NCBI GenBank assembly: GCA_963849095.1
Contig: CAWKGA010000007.1
Span: 1-64,000, forward strand
Origin: JASHUC01 sp963849095
GTDB taxonomy: Bacteria > Pseudomonadota > Gammaproteobacteria > Steroidobacterales > Steroidobacteraceae
Direction: 5' to 3'
DNA: 64,000 nt
Shown: positions 48,850 through 64,000 of the stretch, piece after piece
Numbering within the stretch: the stretch's first letter is position 1
Layout of the letters: each line of letters begins with the position of its first letter
Made by a program: the position numbers and the translations under genes
Notes under the pieces: model-generated
The model's database searches: none
Told to the model about the DNA's origin: nothing
What the model saw: the letters and a program-made list of their open reading frames with translations, nothing else

Positions 48850-52929
<4,080 letters not shown>

Positions 52930-52939
52930 GGTGAGATCC

Positions 52940-57142
<4,203 letters not shown>

Positions 57143-57169
57143 AACGGCTCGTTGCGGCGCAGCATCCGG

Positions 57170-57198
57170 TTGACACCGCGAGGGTCGGTACCTAGAAT
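57170..57198 (+). promoter_or_regulatory. sigma70 promoter of the rpsL operon
   Basis: TTGACA (57170-57175) and TAGAAT (57193-57198) are 17 bases apart, an almost consensus pair. It lies 128 bases before rpsL and just after rpoC, so rpsL-rpsG-fusA-tuf can be transcribed independently of rpoBC. Confidence 0.8.
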
Positions 57199-57259
57199 CG
57201 CCGGCCTTTGTCGGCGCGGACCCATGCATGCCGGGCCGAAAATAGCGATTCTCGTTAGG

Positions 57260-57295
57260 CACCGGGCCGTCTTCGTGAGGAAGGCCCGGTGTTTT
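57260..57295 (+). terminator. leader terminator (attenuator-like) before rpsL
   Basis: CACCGGGCC (57260-57268) pairs with GGCCCGGTG (57283-57291) and is followed by TTTT. It lies between the strong promoter at 57170 and the rpsL start, so it would terminate the same transcript early unless antitermination occurs. It could also end read-through from rpoC. Confidence 0.65.
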
Positions 57296-57325
57296 GTCTG
57301 GTAATCACGTCAAGCGGTCTCGACT

Positions 57326-57700
57326 ATGGCGACGACAGGTCAGCTCATCCGGCAACCCCGCCGGCTGCCGGCGGAGAAGACGAAGGTGCCGGCGCTCGGC
57401 GCCGCCCCGCAGAAGCGGGGCGTGTGCACGCGCGTCTACACGGTGACGCCGAAGAAGCCGAACTCCGCCCTGCGGAAGGTGTGCCGTGTCCGGCTCACGA
57501 ACGGCTACGAGGTGACGAGCTACATCGGCGGCGAAGGCCACAATCTGCAAGAGCACTCCGTCGTCCTCATCCGCGGCGGCCGCGTCAAGGACCTTCCGGG
57601 CGTGCGTTACCACACCGTTCGAGGGACGCTCGATTGCGCCGGAGTTGGCGAGCGCAAGCAGGGCCGATCGAAGTACGGCGCCAAGCGTTCGAAGAAGTGA
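57326..57700 (+). CDS. rpsL: 30S ribosomal protein S12
   Basis: A 124-residue S12. TVTPKKPNSALRKVCRVRLTNG includes the decoding-site lysine (Lys43 counting the initiator Met) and LIRGGRVKDLPGVRYHTVRGTLD the second loop with its lysine, both in wild-type form, which predicts streptomycin sensitivity. S12 monitors codon-anticodon pairing. The start ATG is preceded by a weak site (GCGGTCTCGACT). Confidence 0.96.
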   Translation: MATTGQLIRQPRRLPAEKTKVPALGAAPQKRGVCTRVYTVTPKKPNSALRKVCRVRLTNGYEVTSYIGGEGHNLQEHSVVLIRGGRVKDLPGVRYHTVRGTLDCAGVGERKQGRSKYGAKRSKK

Positions 57701-57718
57701 TTCGTCAGGAGTTTCGCG

Positions 57719-58198
57719 ATGTCGCGTCGAGCCCAAGCTCCGATTCGTGAGATCCTCCCGGATCCCAAGTTCAGCAATCTCATGCTGGCGAAGTTCATGA
57801 ACGTCATCATGAAGAACGGCAAGAAGTCCGCTGCCGAGCACATCATCTACGGGGCGCTCGATCGCATCGGCGAGAAGACCGGCAAGAAGGGCCCCGAGGC
57901 GATCGACGTTCTCTCGCAGGCGCTCGATAACGTGAAACCCGTTGTCGAGGTGAAATCCCGGCGCGTCGGCGGCGCCACGTACCAGGTGCCGGTTGAAGTT
58001 CGCGCCACCCGCCGCCAGACACTGGCGATGCGCTGGGTCATCGAGGCCGCGCGCGCGCGCTCGGAAAAGTCCATGGCGTTTCGCCTCGCGCACGAGCTGA
58101 TGGACGCCGCGGAGAGCCGCGGCGCCGCCGTCCGCAAGCGCGAAGACACGCATCGCATGGCGGAGGCCAACAAGGCCTTCGCGCACTACCGCTGGTAA
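57719..58198 (+). CDS. rpsG: 30S ribosomal protein S7
   Basis: The 159-residue protein follows rpsL after 18 bases and starts SRRAQAPIREILPDPKFSNLMLAKFMNVIMKNGKKSAAEHIIYGALD. VKSRRVGGATYQVPVEVRATRRQTLAMRWVIEAAR is the conserved hairpin region that lines the E site. S7 nucleates assembly of the 30S head and represses the str operon in E. coli. Confidence 0.96.
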   Translation: MSRRAQAPIREILPDPKFSNLMLAKFMNVIMKNGKKSAAEHIIYGALDRIGEKTGKKGPEAIDVLSQALDNVKPVVEVKSRRVGGATYQVPVEVRATRRQTLAMRWVIEAARARSEKSMAFRLAHELMDAAESRGAAVRKREDTHRMAEANKAFAHYRW

Positions 58199-58235
58199 GC
58201 GGTCATGCCGCTGAACCGTCGCGACTGCGGTAGGT

Positions 58236-58337
58236 GCCCTGCGGAGGCGTGAGGCCTCCCCTCCGTCGCGTGAAAACGCGCCCCGGAGGGGCGCTCTTTA
58301 ATCGCGACGGAGGGGAGGCCTCACGCCTCCACAGGGC
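58236..58337. repeat. nested inverted repeat with terminator between rpsG and fusA
   Basis: Arms of 35 bases (58236-58270 and 58303-58337) pair at 34 of 35 positions. Within the 32-base centre a second hairpin GCGCCCC-GGA-GGGGCGC (58278-58294), preceded by AAAA and followed by TCTTTAAT, looks like an intrinsic terminator. Such a terminator framed by long, near-identical inverted arms is unusual inside an rpsG-fusA operon and resembles a miniature mobile element. Confidence 0.75.
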
Positions 58338-58384
58338 AGGAGCCGCCGAGGCTTCGTTTAACGTTTTGACCTAGGACTGTTTAA

Positions 58385-60472
58385 GTGCCCCGCTCAACTC
58401 CCATCGAGCACTACCGGAACATCGGCATCTCGGCGCATATCGACGCCGGGAAGACGACCACGACGGAGCGCATCCTGTTCTACACCGGCGTCTCCCACAA
58501 GATGGGCGAGGTGCACGACGGCGCCGCCGTCATGGACTACATGGAACAGGAGCAGGAGCGCGGCATCACCATCACGGCCGCGGCCACCACGTGCTTCTGG
58601 AAGGGCATGGACAGCACCTTCGCGGAGCACCGCATCAACATCATCGATACGCCCGGACACGTCGATTTCACGATCGAGGTGGAGCGTTCCTTACGCGTGC
58701 TCGACAGCGCCATCGCGGTGTTCTGCGCCACCTCGGGCGTGCAGCCGCAGTCCGAGACGGTGTGGCGCCAGATGAATCGGTACGGCGTCCCGCGCATCGC
58801 GTTCGTCAACAAGATGGATCGAATGGGCGCCAATTTCCTGCGCTGCGTCGCGCAGATCAAGGACCGGCTGCGCGGCAATCCCGTACCGATCCAGCTGCCG
58901 ATCGGCGCCGAGGAGACGTTCGAAGGCGTCGTCGACTTGATCCGCATGAAGGCCATCTACTGGGACATGGAGACCCAAGGGATGCAGTTCGAATACCGCG
59001 AGATTCCGGAGGGCCTGAAGGCCCAGGCCGAGGAGTACCGCGGCAAGATGATCGAGGCGGCCGCCGAGGCGAACGAGGAGCTGCTCAACAAGTACCTGGA
59101 GGGCAACACGCTCACCGAGGCCGAGATCCGCCGCGGGTTGCGCGAGCGCTCGATCAAGAACGAGATCTGCCTGTGCATGTGCGGCTCGGCCTTCAAGAAC
59201 AAGGGCGTGCAGGCGATGCTCGATGCCGTCATCGAGTTCATGCCCTCGCCCGTCGACATGCCGGACGTGAAGGGCACCAACTCCAACGGCGAGCCGGCAA
59301 CGCGCAAGGCGGACGACAGCGCGCCGTTCGCCGCGCTCGCGTTCAAGATCCTGAACGATCCCTTCGTCGGCAACCTCACGTTCTTCCGCGTCTATTCCGG
59401 AACGCTCAATTCGGGCGATACCGTCTACGTGCCGACGAAGAGCCGGAAGGAGCGCATCGGGCGCCTGCTGCAGATGCACGCCACCGAACGCACGGAGATC
59501 AAGGAGGTTCGCGCCGGCGACATCGGCTCGGCGGTGGGCCTCAAGGATGTGATCACCGGCGACACGCTATGCGATCTCGAGAAGGTCATTACCCTCGAGA
59601 AGATGGTCTTCCCGGCGCCCGTGATCTCGGTCGCCGTGGAGCCGAAGACCAAGGCCGATCAGGAGAAGATGGGTGTCGCGCTGCAGCGCCTCGCGAAGGA
59701 GGACCCCTCGTTCCGCGTGAGCACCGACCAGGAGTCGGGCCAGACGATCATCCCGGGTATGGGCGAGCTGCACCTCGAGATCATCGTCGACCGCATGAAG
59801 CGCGAATTCAAGGTCGAGGCGAACGTCGGCAAGCCGCAGGTGGCCTATCGCGAGACGATCCGCGCCACCGTCGAATCCGAAGGCAAGTTCGTGCGCCAGT
59901 CGGGCGGCCGCGGCCAGTACGGCCACATCTGGCTCAAGCTCGAGCCCCAGGAATCCGGGAAGGGCTACGAGTTCGTGAACGGCATCACCGGCGGATCGGT
60001 TCCGAGGGAGTACGTCCCGGCGGTCGACAAGGGCATTCGCGAGGCGTGCGAGACCGGCGTCATCGCAGGCTATCCCGTGGTGGACGTGAAGGTGACGGCG
60101 TTCGACGGCTCGTATCACGAGGTGGATTCGAGCGAGATGGCGTTCAAGATCGCGGGGTCGATCGGCTTCAAGGAGGGCTTCAGGCGAGCGAAGCCCGTCC
60201 TGCTCGAGCCGATCATGAAGGTCGAGGTGGTGACGCCGGAGGAGTACTCCGGTGATGTGATCGGGGACCTCAACCGGCGCCGCGGTCAGATCTTGGGGAT
60301 GGACGAGACTGCGGCGGGCAAGTCCATCGCGGCCGAGGTACCGCTTTCCGAGATGTTCGGGTATGCGACGACCGTGCGCTCGATGAGCCAGGGGCGCGCG
60401 ACCTTCACCATGGAGTTCTCGAAGTACTCCGAGGTCCCGCCGAACATCGCCGAGAGCATCATCAAGAAGTAG
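58385..60472 (+). CDS. fusA: elongation factor G
   Basis: A 695-residue EF-G, starting with GTG at 58385 (AGGAC 9 bases before). GTPase motifs: AHIDAGKTTTTERIL (G1), ERGITITAAAT (switch I), DTPGHVDF (G3), NKMDRMG (G4) and CGSAFKNKG (G5). Domains II to V follow: FRVYSGTLNSGDTVYVP, GMGELHLEIIVDRMKREF and GDLNRRRGQILGMDE. It translocates tRNA and mRNA. Length is normal. Confidence 0.97.
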   Translation: MPRSTPIEHYRNIGISAHIDAGKTTTTERILFYTGVSHKMGEVHDGAAVMDYMEQEQERGITITAAATTCFWKGMDSTFAEHRINIIDTPGHVDFTIEVERSLRVLDSAIAVFCATSGVQPQSETVWRQMNRYGVPRIAFVNKMDRMGANFLRCVAQIKDRLRGNPVPIQLPIGAEETFEGVVDLIRMKAIYWDMETQGMQFEYREIPEGLKAQAEEYRGKMIEAAAEANEELLNKYLEGNTLTEAEIRRGLRERSIKNEICLCMCGSAFKNKGVQAMLDAVIEFMPSPVDMPDVKGTNSNGEPATRKADDSAPFAALAFKILNDPFVGNLTFFRVYSGTLNSGDTVYVPTKSRKERIGRLLQMHATERTEIKEVRAGDIGSAVGLKDVITGDTLCDLEKVITLEKMVFPAPVISVAVEPKTKADQEKMGVALQRLAKEDPSFRVSTDQESGQTIIPGMGELHLEIIVDRMKREFKVEANVGKPQVAYRETIRATVESEGKFVRQSGGRGQYGHIWLKLEPQESGKGYEFVNGITGGSVPREYVPAVDKGIREACETGVIAGYPVVDVKVTAFDGSYHEVDSSEMAFKIAGSIGFKEGFRRAKPVLLEPIMKVEVVTPEEYSGDVIGDLNRRRGQILGMDETAAGKSIAAEVPLSEMFGYATTVRSMSQGRATFTMEFSKYSEVPPNIAESIIKK

Positions 60473-60478
60473 ATTTTC

Positions 60479-60559
60479 CGGCGCGCAGCGCCGTTACATG
60501 TCCCGGGTCGCGCGCAGCGCGATCCCCGAGAGGAGTTGGCCGCGAGGCCATGAAAATAC
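60479..60559 (+). repeat. three-hairpin intergenic repeat, copy E (tuf2 leader)
   Basis: Hairpin 0 is CGGCGC-GCA-GCGCCG (60479-60493). Hairpin 1 resembles copy B but begins CCCGGG instead of ACGGGG, which weakens the base of the stem. Hairpin 2 is TGGCC-GCGA-GGCCA and the tail ATGAAAATAC abuts the tuf2 start. It begins six bases after the fusA stop codon and fills the whole fusA-tuf2 gap. Confidence 0.85.
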
Positions 60560-60579
60560 ATGAGCAAAGCGAAATTTGA
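60550..60579 (+). other. nine-codon upstream frame overlapping the tuf2 start
   Basis: This is the same frame as at 43922-43951 (MKIHEQSEI), starting inside hairpin 2 of copy E and ending within the tuf2 coding start. Its conservation here follows from the shared conversion tract and is not independent evidence of function. Confidence 0.3.
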
Positions 60580-61750
60580 ACGGACCAAGCCGCACGTAAA
60601 CGTGGGGACGATTGGGCACATTGACCACGGCAAGACGACGCTGACGGCGGCGCTGACGAAGGTGATGGCCGAGACGCACGGTGGGACGTTCATGGCGTAC
60701 GACCAGATTGACAAGGCGCCGGAGGAGAAGGCGCGGGGGATCACGATTTCCACGGCGCACGTGGAGTACCAGAGCGCGGCGCGGCACTACGCGCACGTGG
60801 ACTGTCCCGGGCATGCTGACTACGTGAAGAACATGATCACGGGGGCGGCGCAGATGGACGGGGCGATATTGGTGGTATCGGCGGCGGATGGGCCGATGCC
60901 GCAGACGCGCGAGCACATTTTGCTGGCGCGGCAGGTGGGCGTGCCGTACATCGTGGTGTACATGAACAAGGCGGACATGGTGGACGATGCGGAGCTGCTG
61001 CAGCTGGTGGAGATGGAGGTGCGGGACCTGCTGACGCAGTACCAGTTTCCCGGGGAGAAGACCCCGATCATCGTGGGCTCGGCGCTGAAGGCGCTGGAGG
61101 GGGAGGGGACGGAGATTGGGGTGAAGTCGGTGCTGAAGCTGGTGGAGGAGATGGACCGGTACGTGCCGGTGCCGAAGCGGGAGGTCGAGAAGGCGTTTTT
61201 GATGCCGGTGGAGGATGTGTTCTCGATCAGCGGTCGTGGGACGGTGGTGACGGGGCGAATTGATCGAGGGATGGTGAAGGTGAACGATGAGGTGGAGATC
61301 GTGGGCTTGAGGCCGACGGTGAAGACGATCTGCACGGGGGTGGAGATGTTTCGCAAGCTCCTGGATGAGGGGCGAGCGGGGGATAACGTTGGGGTGTTGC
61401 TGAGGGGGACGAAGCGGGAGGAGGTGGAGCGCGGGCAGGTGTTGGCCAAGCCCGGGAGCATCACCCCGCACACGCAGTTTGAGTGTGAGGTGTACGTGCT
61501 GACGAAGGAGGAGGGGGGTCGGCACACGCCGTTTTTCAAGGGGTACCGGCCGCAGTTTTACTTTCGCACCACGGATGTGACGGGGACGATTGAGCTGCCC
61601 GGTGGAGCGGAGATGGTGATGCCGGGGGACAACATCAAGATGACGGTGGAGCTGATCAGCCCCATCGCGATGGAGGAAGGGGTGAGGTTTGCGATCCGGG
61701 AGGGCGGCAAGACCGTCGGCTCGGGAGTGGTCTCCAAGGTGCTGAAGTAA
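60560..61750 (+). CDS. tuf: elongation factor Tu, copy 2
   Basis: A 396-residue EF-Tu identical to copy 1 except Val202 (GTG at 61163). On reading, the two genes and their leaders from GGGTCG through the last sense codon differ at this one base only, so they are kept alike by gene conversion. It follows fusA as in most proteobacteria, but the next gene, rpsJ, begins 11 bases later, so tuf2 and rpsJ share a transcript and no separate S10 leader exists in front of rpsJ. The same G-ending codon bias is present. Confidence 0.97.
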   Translation: MSKAKFERTKPHVNVGTIGHIDHGKTTLTAALTKVMAETHGGTFMAYDQIDKAPEEKARGITISTAHVEYQSAARHYAHVDCPGHADYVKNMITGAAQMDGAILVVSAADGPMPQTREHILLARQVGVPYIVVYMNKADMVDDAELLQLVEMEVRDLLTQYQFPGEKTPIIVGSALKALEGEGTEIGVKSVLKLVEEMDRYVPVPKREVEKAFLMPVEDVFSISGRGTVVTGRIDRGMVKVNDEVEIVGLRPTVKTICTGVEMFRKLLDEGRAGDNVGVLLRGTKREEVERGQVLAKPGSITPHTQFECEVYVLTKEEGGRHTPFFKGYRPQFYFRTTDVTGTIELPGGAEMVMPGDNIKMTVELISPIAMEEGVRFAIREGGKTVGSGVVSKVLK

Positions 61751-61761
61751 GGAACCTGAAT

Positions 61762-62073
61762 ATGGCGAATCAGAACATCCGTATCCGCCTCAAGGCGTTC
61801 GACCACCGCCTCATCGACAACTCTGCGCGGGAGATCGTGGAGACGGCGAAGCGCACGGGGGCCACGGTCCGCGGCCCGGTGCCGCTGCCGACCAAGATGG
61901 AGCGCTTCACGCTGCTCGTCTCGCCGCATGCCGACAAGGATGCGCGGGACCAGTACGAGCTGCGCACCCACAAGCGCCTGATGGACATCCTCAATCCAAC
62001 GGACAAGACGGTGGATGCCCTCATGAAGCTGGAGCTCCCGGCGGGGGTGGACGTTCAGATCAAGCTCAATTGA
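61762..62073 (+). CDS. rpsJ: 30S ribosomal protein S10
   Basis: A 103-residue S10 (NusE): NQNIRIRLKAFDHRLIDNSAREIVETAKRTGATVRGPVPLPTKMERFTLLVSPHADKDARDQYELRTHKRLMDI. S10 sits in the 30S head and also binds NusB and NusG in antitermination and transcription-translation coupling. AAGGAACCTGAAT precedes the ATG. A 365-base gap separates it from rplC, which is unusual. Confidence 0.97.
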   Translation: MANQNIRIRLKAFDHRLIDNSAREIVETAKRTGATVRGPVPLPTKMERFTLLVSPHADKDARDQYELRTHKRLMDILNPTDKTVDALMKLELPAGVDVQIKLN

Positions 62074-62077
62074 CGCC

Positions 62078-62160
62078 GGACGTGTACGCCGGCGGCGGCG
62101 GGTCTGCGCGCCAACGGCGCTGGACGCGTACGCCGGGGACGTCGGACTTGTACGCCAGCG
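62078..62160 (+). repeat. three 17-base direct repeats in the rpsJ-rplC gap
   Basis: GGACGTGTACGCCGGCG (62078-62094), GGACGCGTACGCCGGGG (62122-62138) and GGACTTGTACGCCAGCG (62144-62160) share the core GGAC..GTACGCC. They lie directly upstream of a putative promoter, whose -35 is inside the third copy. They could be activator or repressor sites or debris of a repeated element. Confidence 0.55.
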
Positions 62161-62176
62161 GGCCGCACCTTATACT
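62149..62176 (+). promoter_or_regulatory. putative promoter for rplC operon
   Basis: TTGTAC (62149-62154) and TATACT (62171-62176) are 16 bases apart, giving a leader of about 255 bases before rplC. The palindromic GGCC TTTT CGGCC and GGGCTTGTGCCC segments follow in the leader. A promoter here would let rplCDW be transcribed separately from tuf-rpsJ. Confidence 0.5.
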
Positions 62177-62354
62177 GCGCGGCCTTTTCGGCCGGGGCTT
62201 GTGCCCGGGCCTTGAATCTCCGCGAAAGCGGTAGTCGGGCGAGGTTGGGGCGGCCTGAGGCGTCCCAAGACCACTCGAGCATCACGTGGCCAGCGGCCAC
62301 ATGCTCCTTTGTTCTGAACCCCACCCATGGTCGAGCCTTTGAGGCTCTCTCGAC
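62177..62354 (+). other. rplC leader sequence, no gene seen
   Basis: Part of the 365-base rpsJ-rplC gap, downstream of the putative promoter. It contains GC-rich short inverted repeats but no open frame that looks like protein. An L4-binding leader, which regulates the S10 operon in E. coli, could lie here instead of upstream of rpsJ, but I cannot identify the L4 target structure. Confidence 0.35.
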
Positions 62355-62429
62355 GGCGCGCAGCGCCATTATTCGTACGGGGTCGGCGCAGCCGACTCCG
62401 AGGACAGTTGGGCGCAAGCCCATGAAAAC
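62355..62429 (+). repeat. three-hairpin intergenic repeat, copy F (rplC leader)
   Basis: Hairpin 0 is GGCGC-GCA-GCGCC (62355-62367), then ATTATTCGTAC, hairpin 1 GGGGTCGGC-GCA-GCCGACTCC (62379-62399, one G-T pair), linker GAGGACAGT and hairpin 2 TGGGC-GCAA-GCCCA (62409-62422), ending TGAAAA. The rplC start lies 9 bases after the element, and the rplC start itself (GGCCATGAAAATC) resembles the tail of copies B and E. Confidence 0.85.
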
Positions 62430-62438
62430 TCGAAGGCC

Positions 62439-63206
62439 ATGAAAATCAACTTGGTCGGCCGCAAGGCCGGCATGACGCGAGTGTTCACGGAGACCGGCGA
62501 GACCGTGCCCTGTACGGTCATCGAGGTGCTGCCCAATCGCGTCACCCAGATCAAGTCCGCGGAGCGGGATGGCTATCGCGCCGTGCAGGTGACCTGGGGC
62601 TCGCGCCGGCCGCAGCTGCTCACCAAGGCGCTGGCCGGCCACTTCGCCAAGGCGAGCGTGGCGCCCGGCCGGGGACTGCACGAGTATCGCCTGGACGGGA
62701 CCGAGGGCGCGGACCTCAAGCCCGGGACGGAGCTGCGGGCCGACCTCTTCAAGGCGGGCGAGAAGGTCGATGTGACCGGCACGACGCTCGGAAAGGGCTT
62801 TGCCGGAACGATCAAGCGGCATCACTTCGCCGGCGGCATGGCCTCTCACGGCAACTCGGTGTCGCACCGGGCGCCGGGCTCCATCGGCCAGCGCCAGACG
62901 CCCGGCCGGGTGTTCAAGGGCAAGCGCATGTCCGGCCACCTCGGGGTGGTCCGGCGCACGACGGAGAATCTGCGGGTCGTCGAGGTCGATCTCGAGCGCA
63001 ATCTGATCCTCATCCGGGGCGCCGTGCCCGGAGCGGAAGGCGGCCAGGTCATCATTCGCTCCTCGCTCAAGGCGGCGCGGCGCGCCACGCGCAAGATTGT
63101 CGCGCCCACGAAGGCGGCGCCCACGGCGGTAGCCAAGCCGGCTGCGGGGGCGAAGCCGGCCGCGGCATCCAAGCCCGCGGCGAAGCCGGCTCCAGCGAAG
63201 AAGTAG
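62439..63206 (+). CDS. rplC: 50S ribosomal protein L3, with C-terminal extension
   Basis: A 255-residue L3, about 45 residues longer than E. coli L3. The body is canonical: INLVGRKAGMTRVFTETGETVPCTVIEV, KGFAGTIKRHHFAGGMASHGNSVSHRAPGSIGQRQTPGRVFKGKRMSGHLG, with the Gln of GSIGQ that PrmB methylates, then VIIRSSLKAARRA. The extra end is Ala/Pro/Lys-rich (APTKAAPTAVAKPAAGAKPA), basic and probably disordered. GAAGG precedes the ATG. Confidence 0.95.
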   Translation: MKINLVGRKAGMTRVFTETGETVPCTVIEVLPNRVTQIKSAERDGYRAVQVTWGSRRPQLLTKALAGHFAKASVAPGRGLHEYRLDGTEGADLKPGTELRADLFKAGEKVDVTGTTLGKGFAGTIKRHHFAGGMASHGNSVSHRAPGSIGQRQTPGRVFKGKRMSGHLGVVRRTTENLRVVEVDLERNLILIRGAVPGAEGGQVIIRSSLKAARRATRKIVAPTKAAPTAVAKPAAGAKPAAASKPAAKPAPAKK

Positions 63207-63208
63207 TC

Positions 63209-63817
63209 ATGACGAATCTTAAAATGGTCGATGGAGGCGGCGAGGTTCAGGTGTCCGACGCGACGTTCGGCGGCGAGCTGAACGAAGCGCTCGTCCACCA
63301 GGTCGTCACCGCGTACCGCGCGGCCGGCCGCTCGGGCACCAAGGCGCAGAAGTCCCGCGCCGAGGTGCGCGGCGGCGGCAAGAAGCCCTGGGCGCAGAAG
63401 GGAACGGGCCAGGCGCGCGCGGGCTCCATTCGCAGTCCGATCTGGGTGGGCGGCGGCAAGACGTTCGCAGCCCGTCCCCGTGACTTCGCGCAGAAGGTGA
63501 ACCGCAAGATGTACCGCGGAGCGATCCGCTCGATGCTGTCCGAACTCGCGCGCGAGGAGCGGCTCGTCGTCACCCCGCAGATCACGCTCGAGGCGCCGAA
63601 GACCAAGCTCCTCGCGACCCGCCTGAAGTCCTGGTCGCTGGAGGATGTGCTGATCGTCGTCGAGGCCGCCGACGCGAAGCTCCATCTGGCCGCTCGCAAC
63701 CTCCCCCACGTGGAGGTGATCGAGGCGGGCGCCTTGAATCCCTTGAGTCTGCTGAGCCACGCGAAGGTCCTGATGACGGTCGCCGCAGTGAAGCTGATCG
63801 AGGAGCGGCTGCAGTGA
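63209..63817 (+). CDS. rplD: 50S ribosomal protein L4
   Basis: A 202-residue L4. VTAYRAAGRSGTKAQKSRAEVRGGGKKPWAQKGTGQARAGSIRSPIWVGGGKTF is the conserved loop that reaches the polypeptide exit tunnel; FAQKVNRKMYRGAIRSMLSELAREERL follows. In E. coli L4 also represses the S10 operon. It begins two bases after the rplC stop. Confidence 0.96.
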   Translation: MTNLKMVDGGGEVQVSDATFGGELNEALVHQVVTAYRAAGRSGTKAQKSRAEVRGGGKKPWAQKGTGQARAGSIRSPIWVGGGKTFAARPRDFAQKVNRKMYRGAIRSMLSELAREERLVVTPQITLEAPKTKLLATRLKSWSLEDVLIVVEAADAKLHLAARNLPHVEVIEAGALNPLSLLSHAKVLMTVAAVKLIEERLQ

Positions 63818-64000
63818 CGCGTGAACAACTGATGAGCGTCCTGCTGGCGCCGCACGTCACGGAGAAGACGTCCCTCGGCATGCAGAACCACAACCAGTAC
63901 GTCTTCCGCGTGCGCCGCGGAGCGACCAAGACGGACGTGAAGCAGGCGGTGGAGCTGATGTTCGAGGTGAAGGTGCAGGGCGTTCAGGTCGTGAACGAGC
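63814..64000 (+). CDS. rplW: 50S ribosomal protein L23, partial (runs off the window)
   Basis: The frame starts with GTG at 63814, overlapping the rplD stop (GTGA), and stays open to the window end. It encodes SVLLAPHVTEKTSLGMQNHNQYVFRVRRGATKTDVKQAVELMFEVKVQGVQVVNE, the first 62 codons of L23, which binds near the tunnel exit and docks trigger factor and SRP. A downstream in-frame ATG at 63832 is the alternative start. Confidence 0.93.
   Translation, partial: MTREQLMSVLLAPHVTEKTSLGMQNHNQYVFRVRRGATKTDVKQAVELMFEVKVQGVQVVNE

Overview
The window is a high-GC chromosomal segment from a gammaproteobacterium. The conserved order tRNA-Tyr, tRNA-Gly, tRNA-Thr, tuf, tRNA-Trp, secE, nusG, rplKAJL, rpoBC, rpsLG, fusA, tuf, rpsJ, rplCDW, together with bfd-bfr, Kup, a MetX-type acyltransferase and a PEP-CTERM protein, fits the Xanthomonadales/Steroidobacterales neighbourhood. 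That placement is inference from gene content; no 16S rRNA lies in the window.

Region 1 (1-20 kb) is accessory and partly decayed. It holds a truncated IS3-family element that has cut a small gene, an amidase stump, a quinone-oxidoreductase gene, a HigB/HigA-type toxin-antitoxin operon beside a 3' tRNA-Thr fragment (possible old attachment site), exported redox and cupin proteins, a PadR/membrane-protein pair, a second IS3 fragment, a 1492-residue PEP-CTERM repeat protein, a HigB remnant next to an orphan ParA, queH, a DUF6624 gene interrupted by one in-frame TAG, and a GntR-ABC transporter operon whose ATPase gene carries a one-base frameshift. Three small exported proteins (NTF2-like, unknown, DUF6152) close the region.

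Region 2 (20-43 kb) is metabolic. After an SDR enzyme, an alpha/beta hydrolase, a membrane hydroxylase, NnrU and the Kup potassium transporter comes a compact glucuronoxylan/xylose block: GH67 alpha-glucuronidase, then on the opposite strand MFS sugar symporter, mutarotase, xylB and xylA, and divergently a GH3 beta-xylosidase-type enzyme. Near-identical LacI-type palindromes (GATAGCGCTATC and GGTAGCGCTATC) lie upstream of the GH67 gene and between the divergent MFS and GH3 genes, so the block looks like one regulon; the regulator is outside the window. The xylA frame is broken by a single extra base. A PilT/PilU-type ATPase, Fur-type bfd-bfr, an acid phosphatase, a PilZ protein, metX and an RsuA/RluB-type pseudouridine synthase follow.

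Region 3 (43-64 kb) is the core transcription/translation cluster. Two tuf genes differ by one base seen on reading and are embedded in a shared conversion tract that also contains their leader. The most interesting signal is a family of six intergenic repeats (41.2, 43.9, 47.4, 48.7, 60.5 and 62.4 kb) that I do not recognise. Each has a GC hairpin of the type GGGGTCGC...GCGACCCC followed by a small hairpin TGGSC-GNRA/GCA-GSCCA and the tail ATGA; three copies have an extra upstream hairpin. The stems are preserved by compensatory changes while loops vary. Five of six copies lie just upstream of, and in the same orientation as, a gene (pilZ, tuf1, rplJ, tuf2, rplC); one is inverted between rplL and rpoB. 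The S10 operon is also split by an unusual 365-base gap between rpsJ and rplC, and a 35-base-arm nested inverted repeat separates rpsG from fusA.
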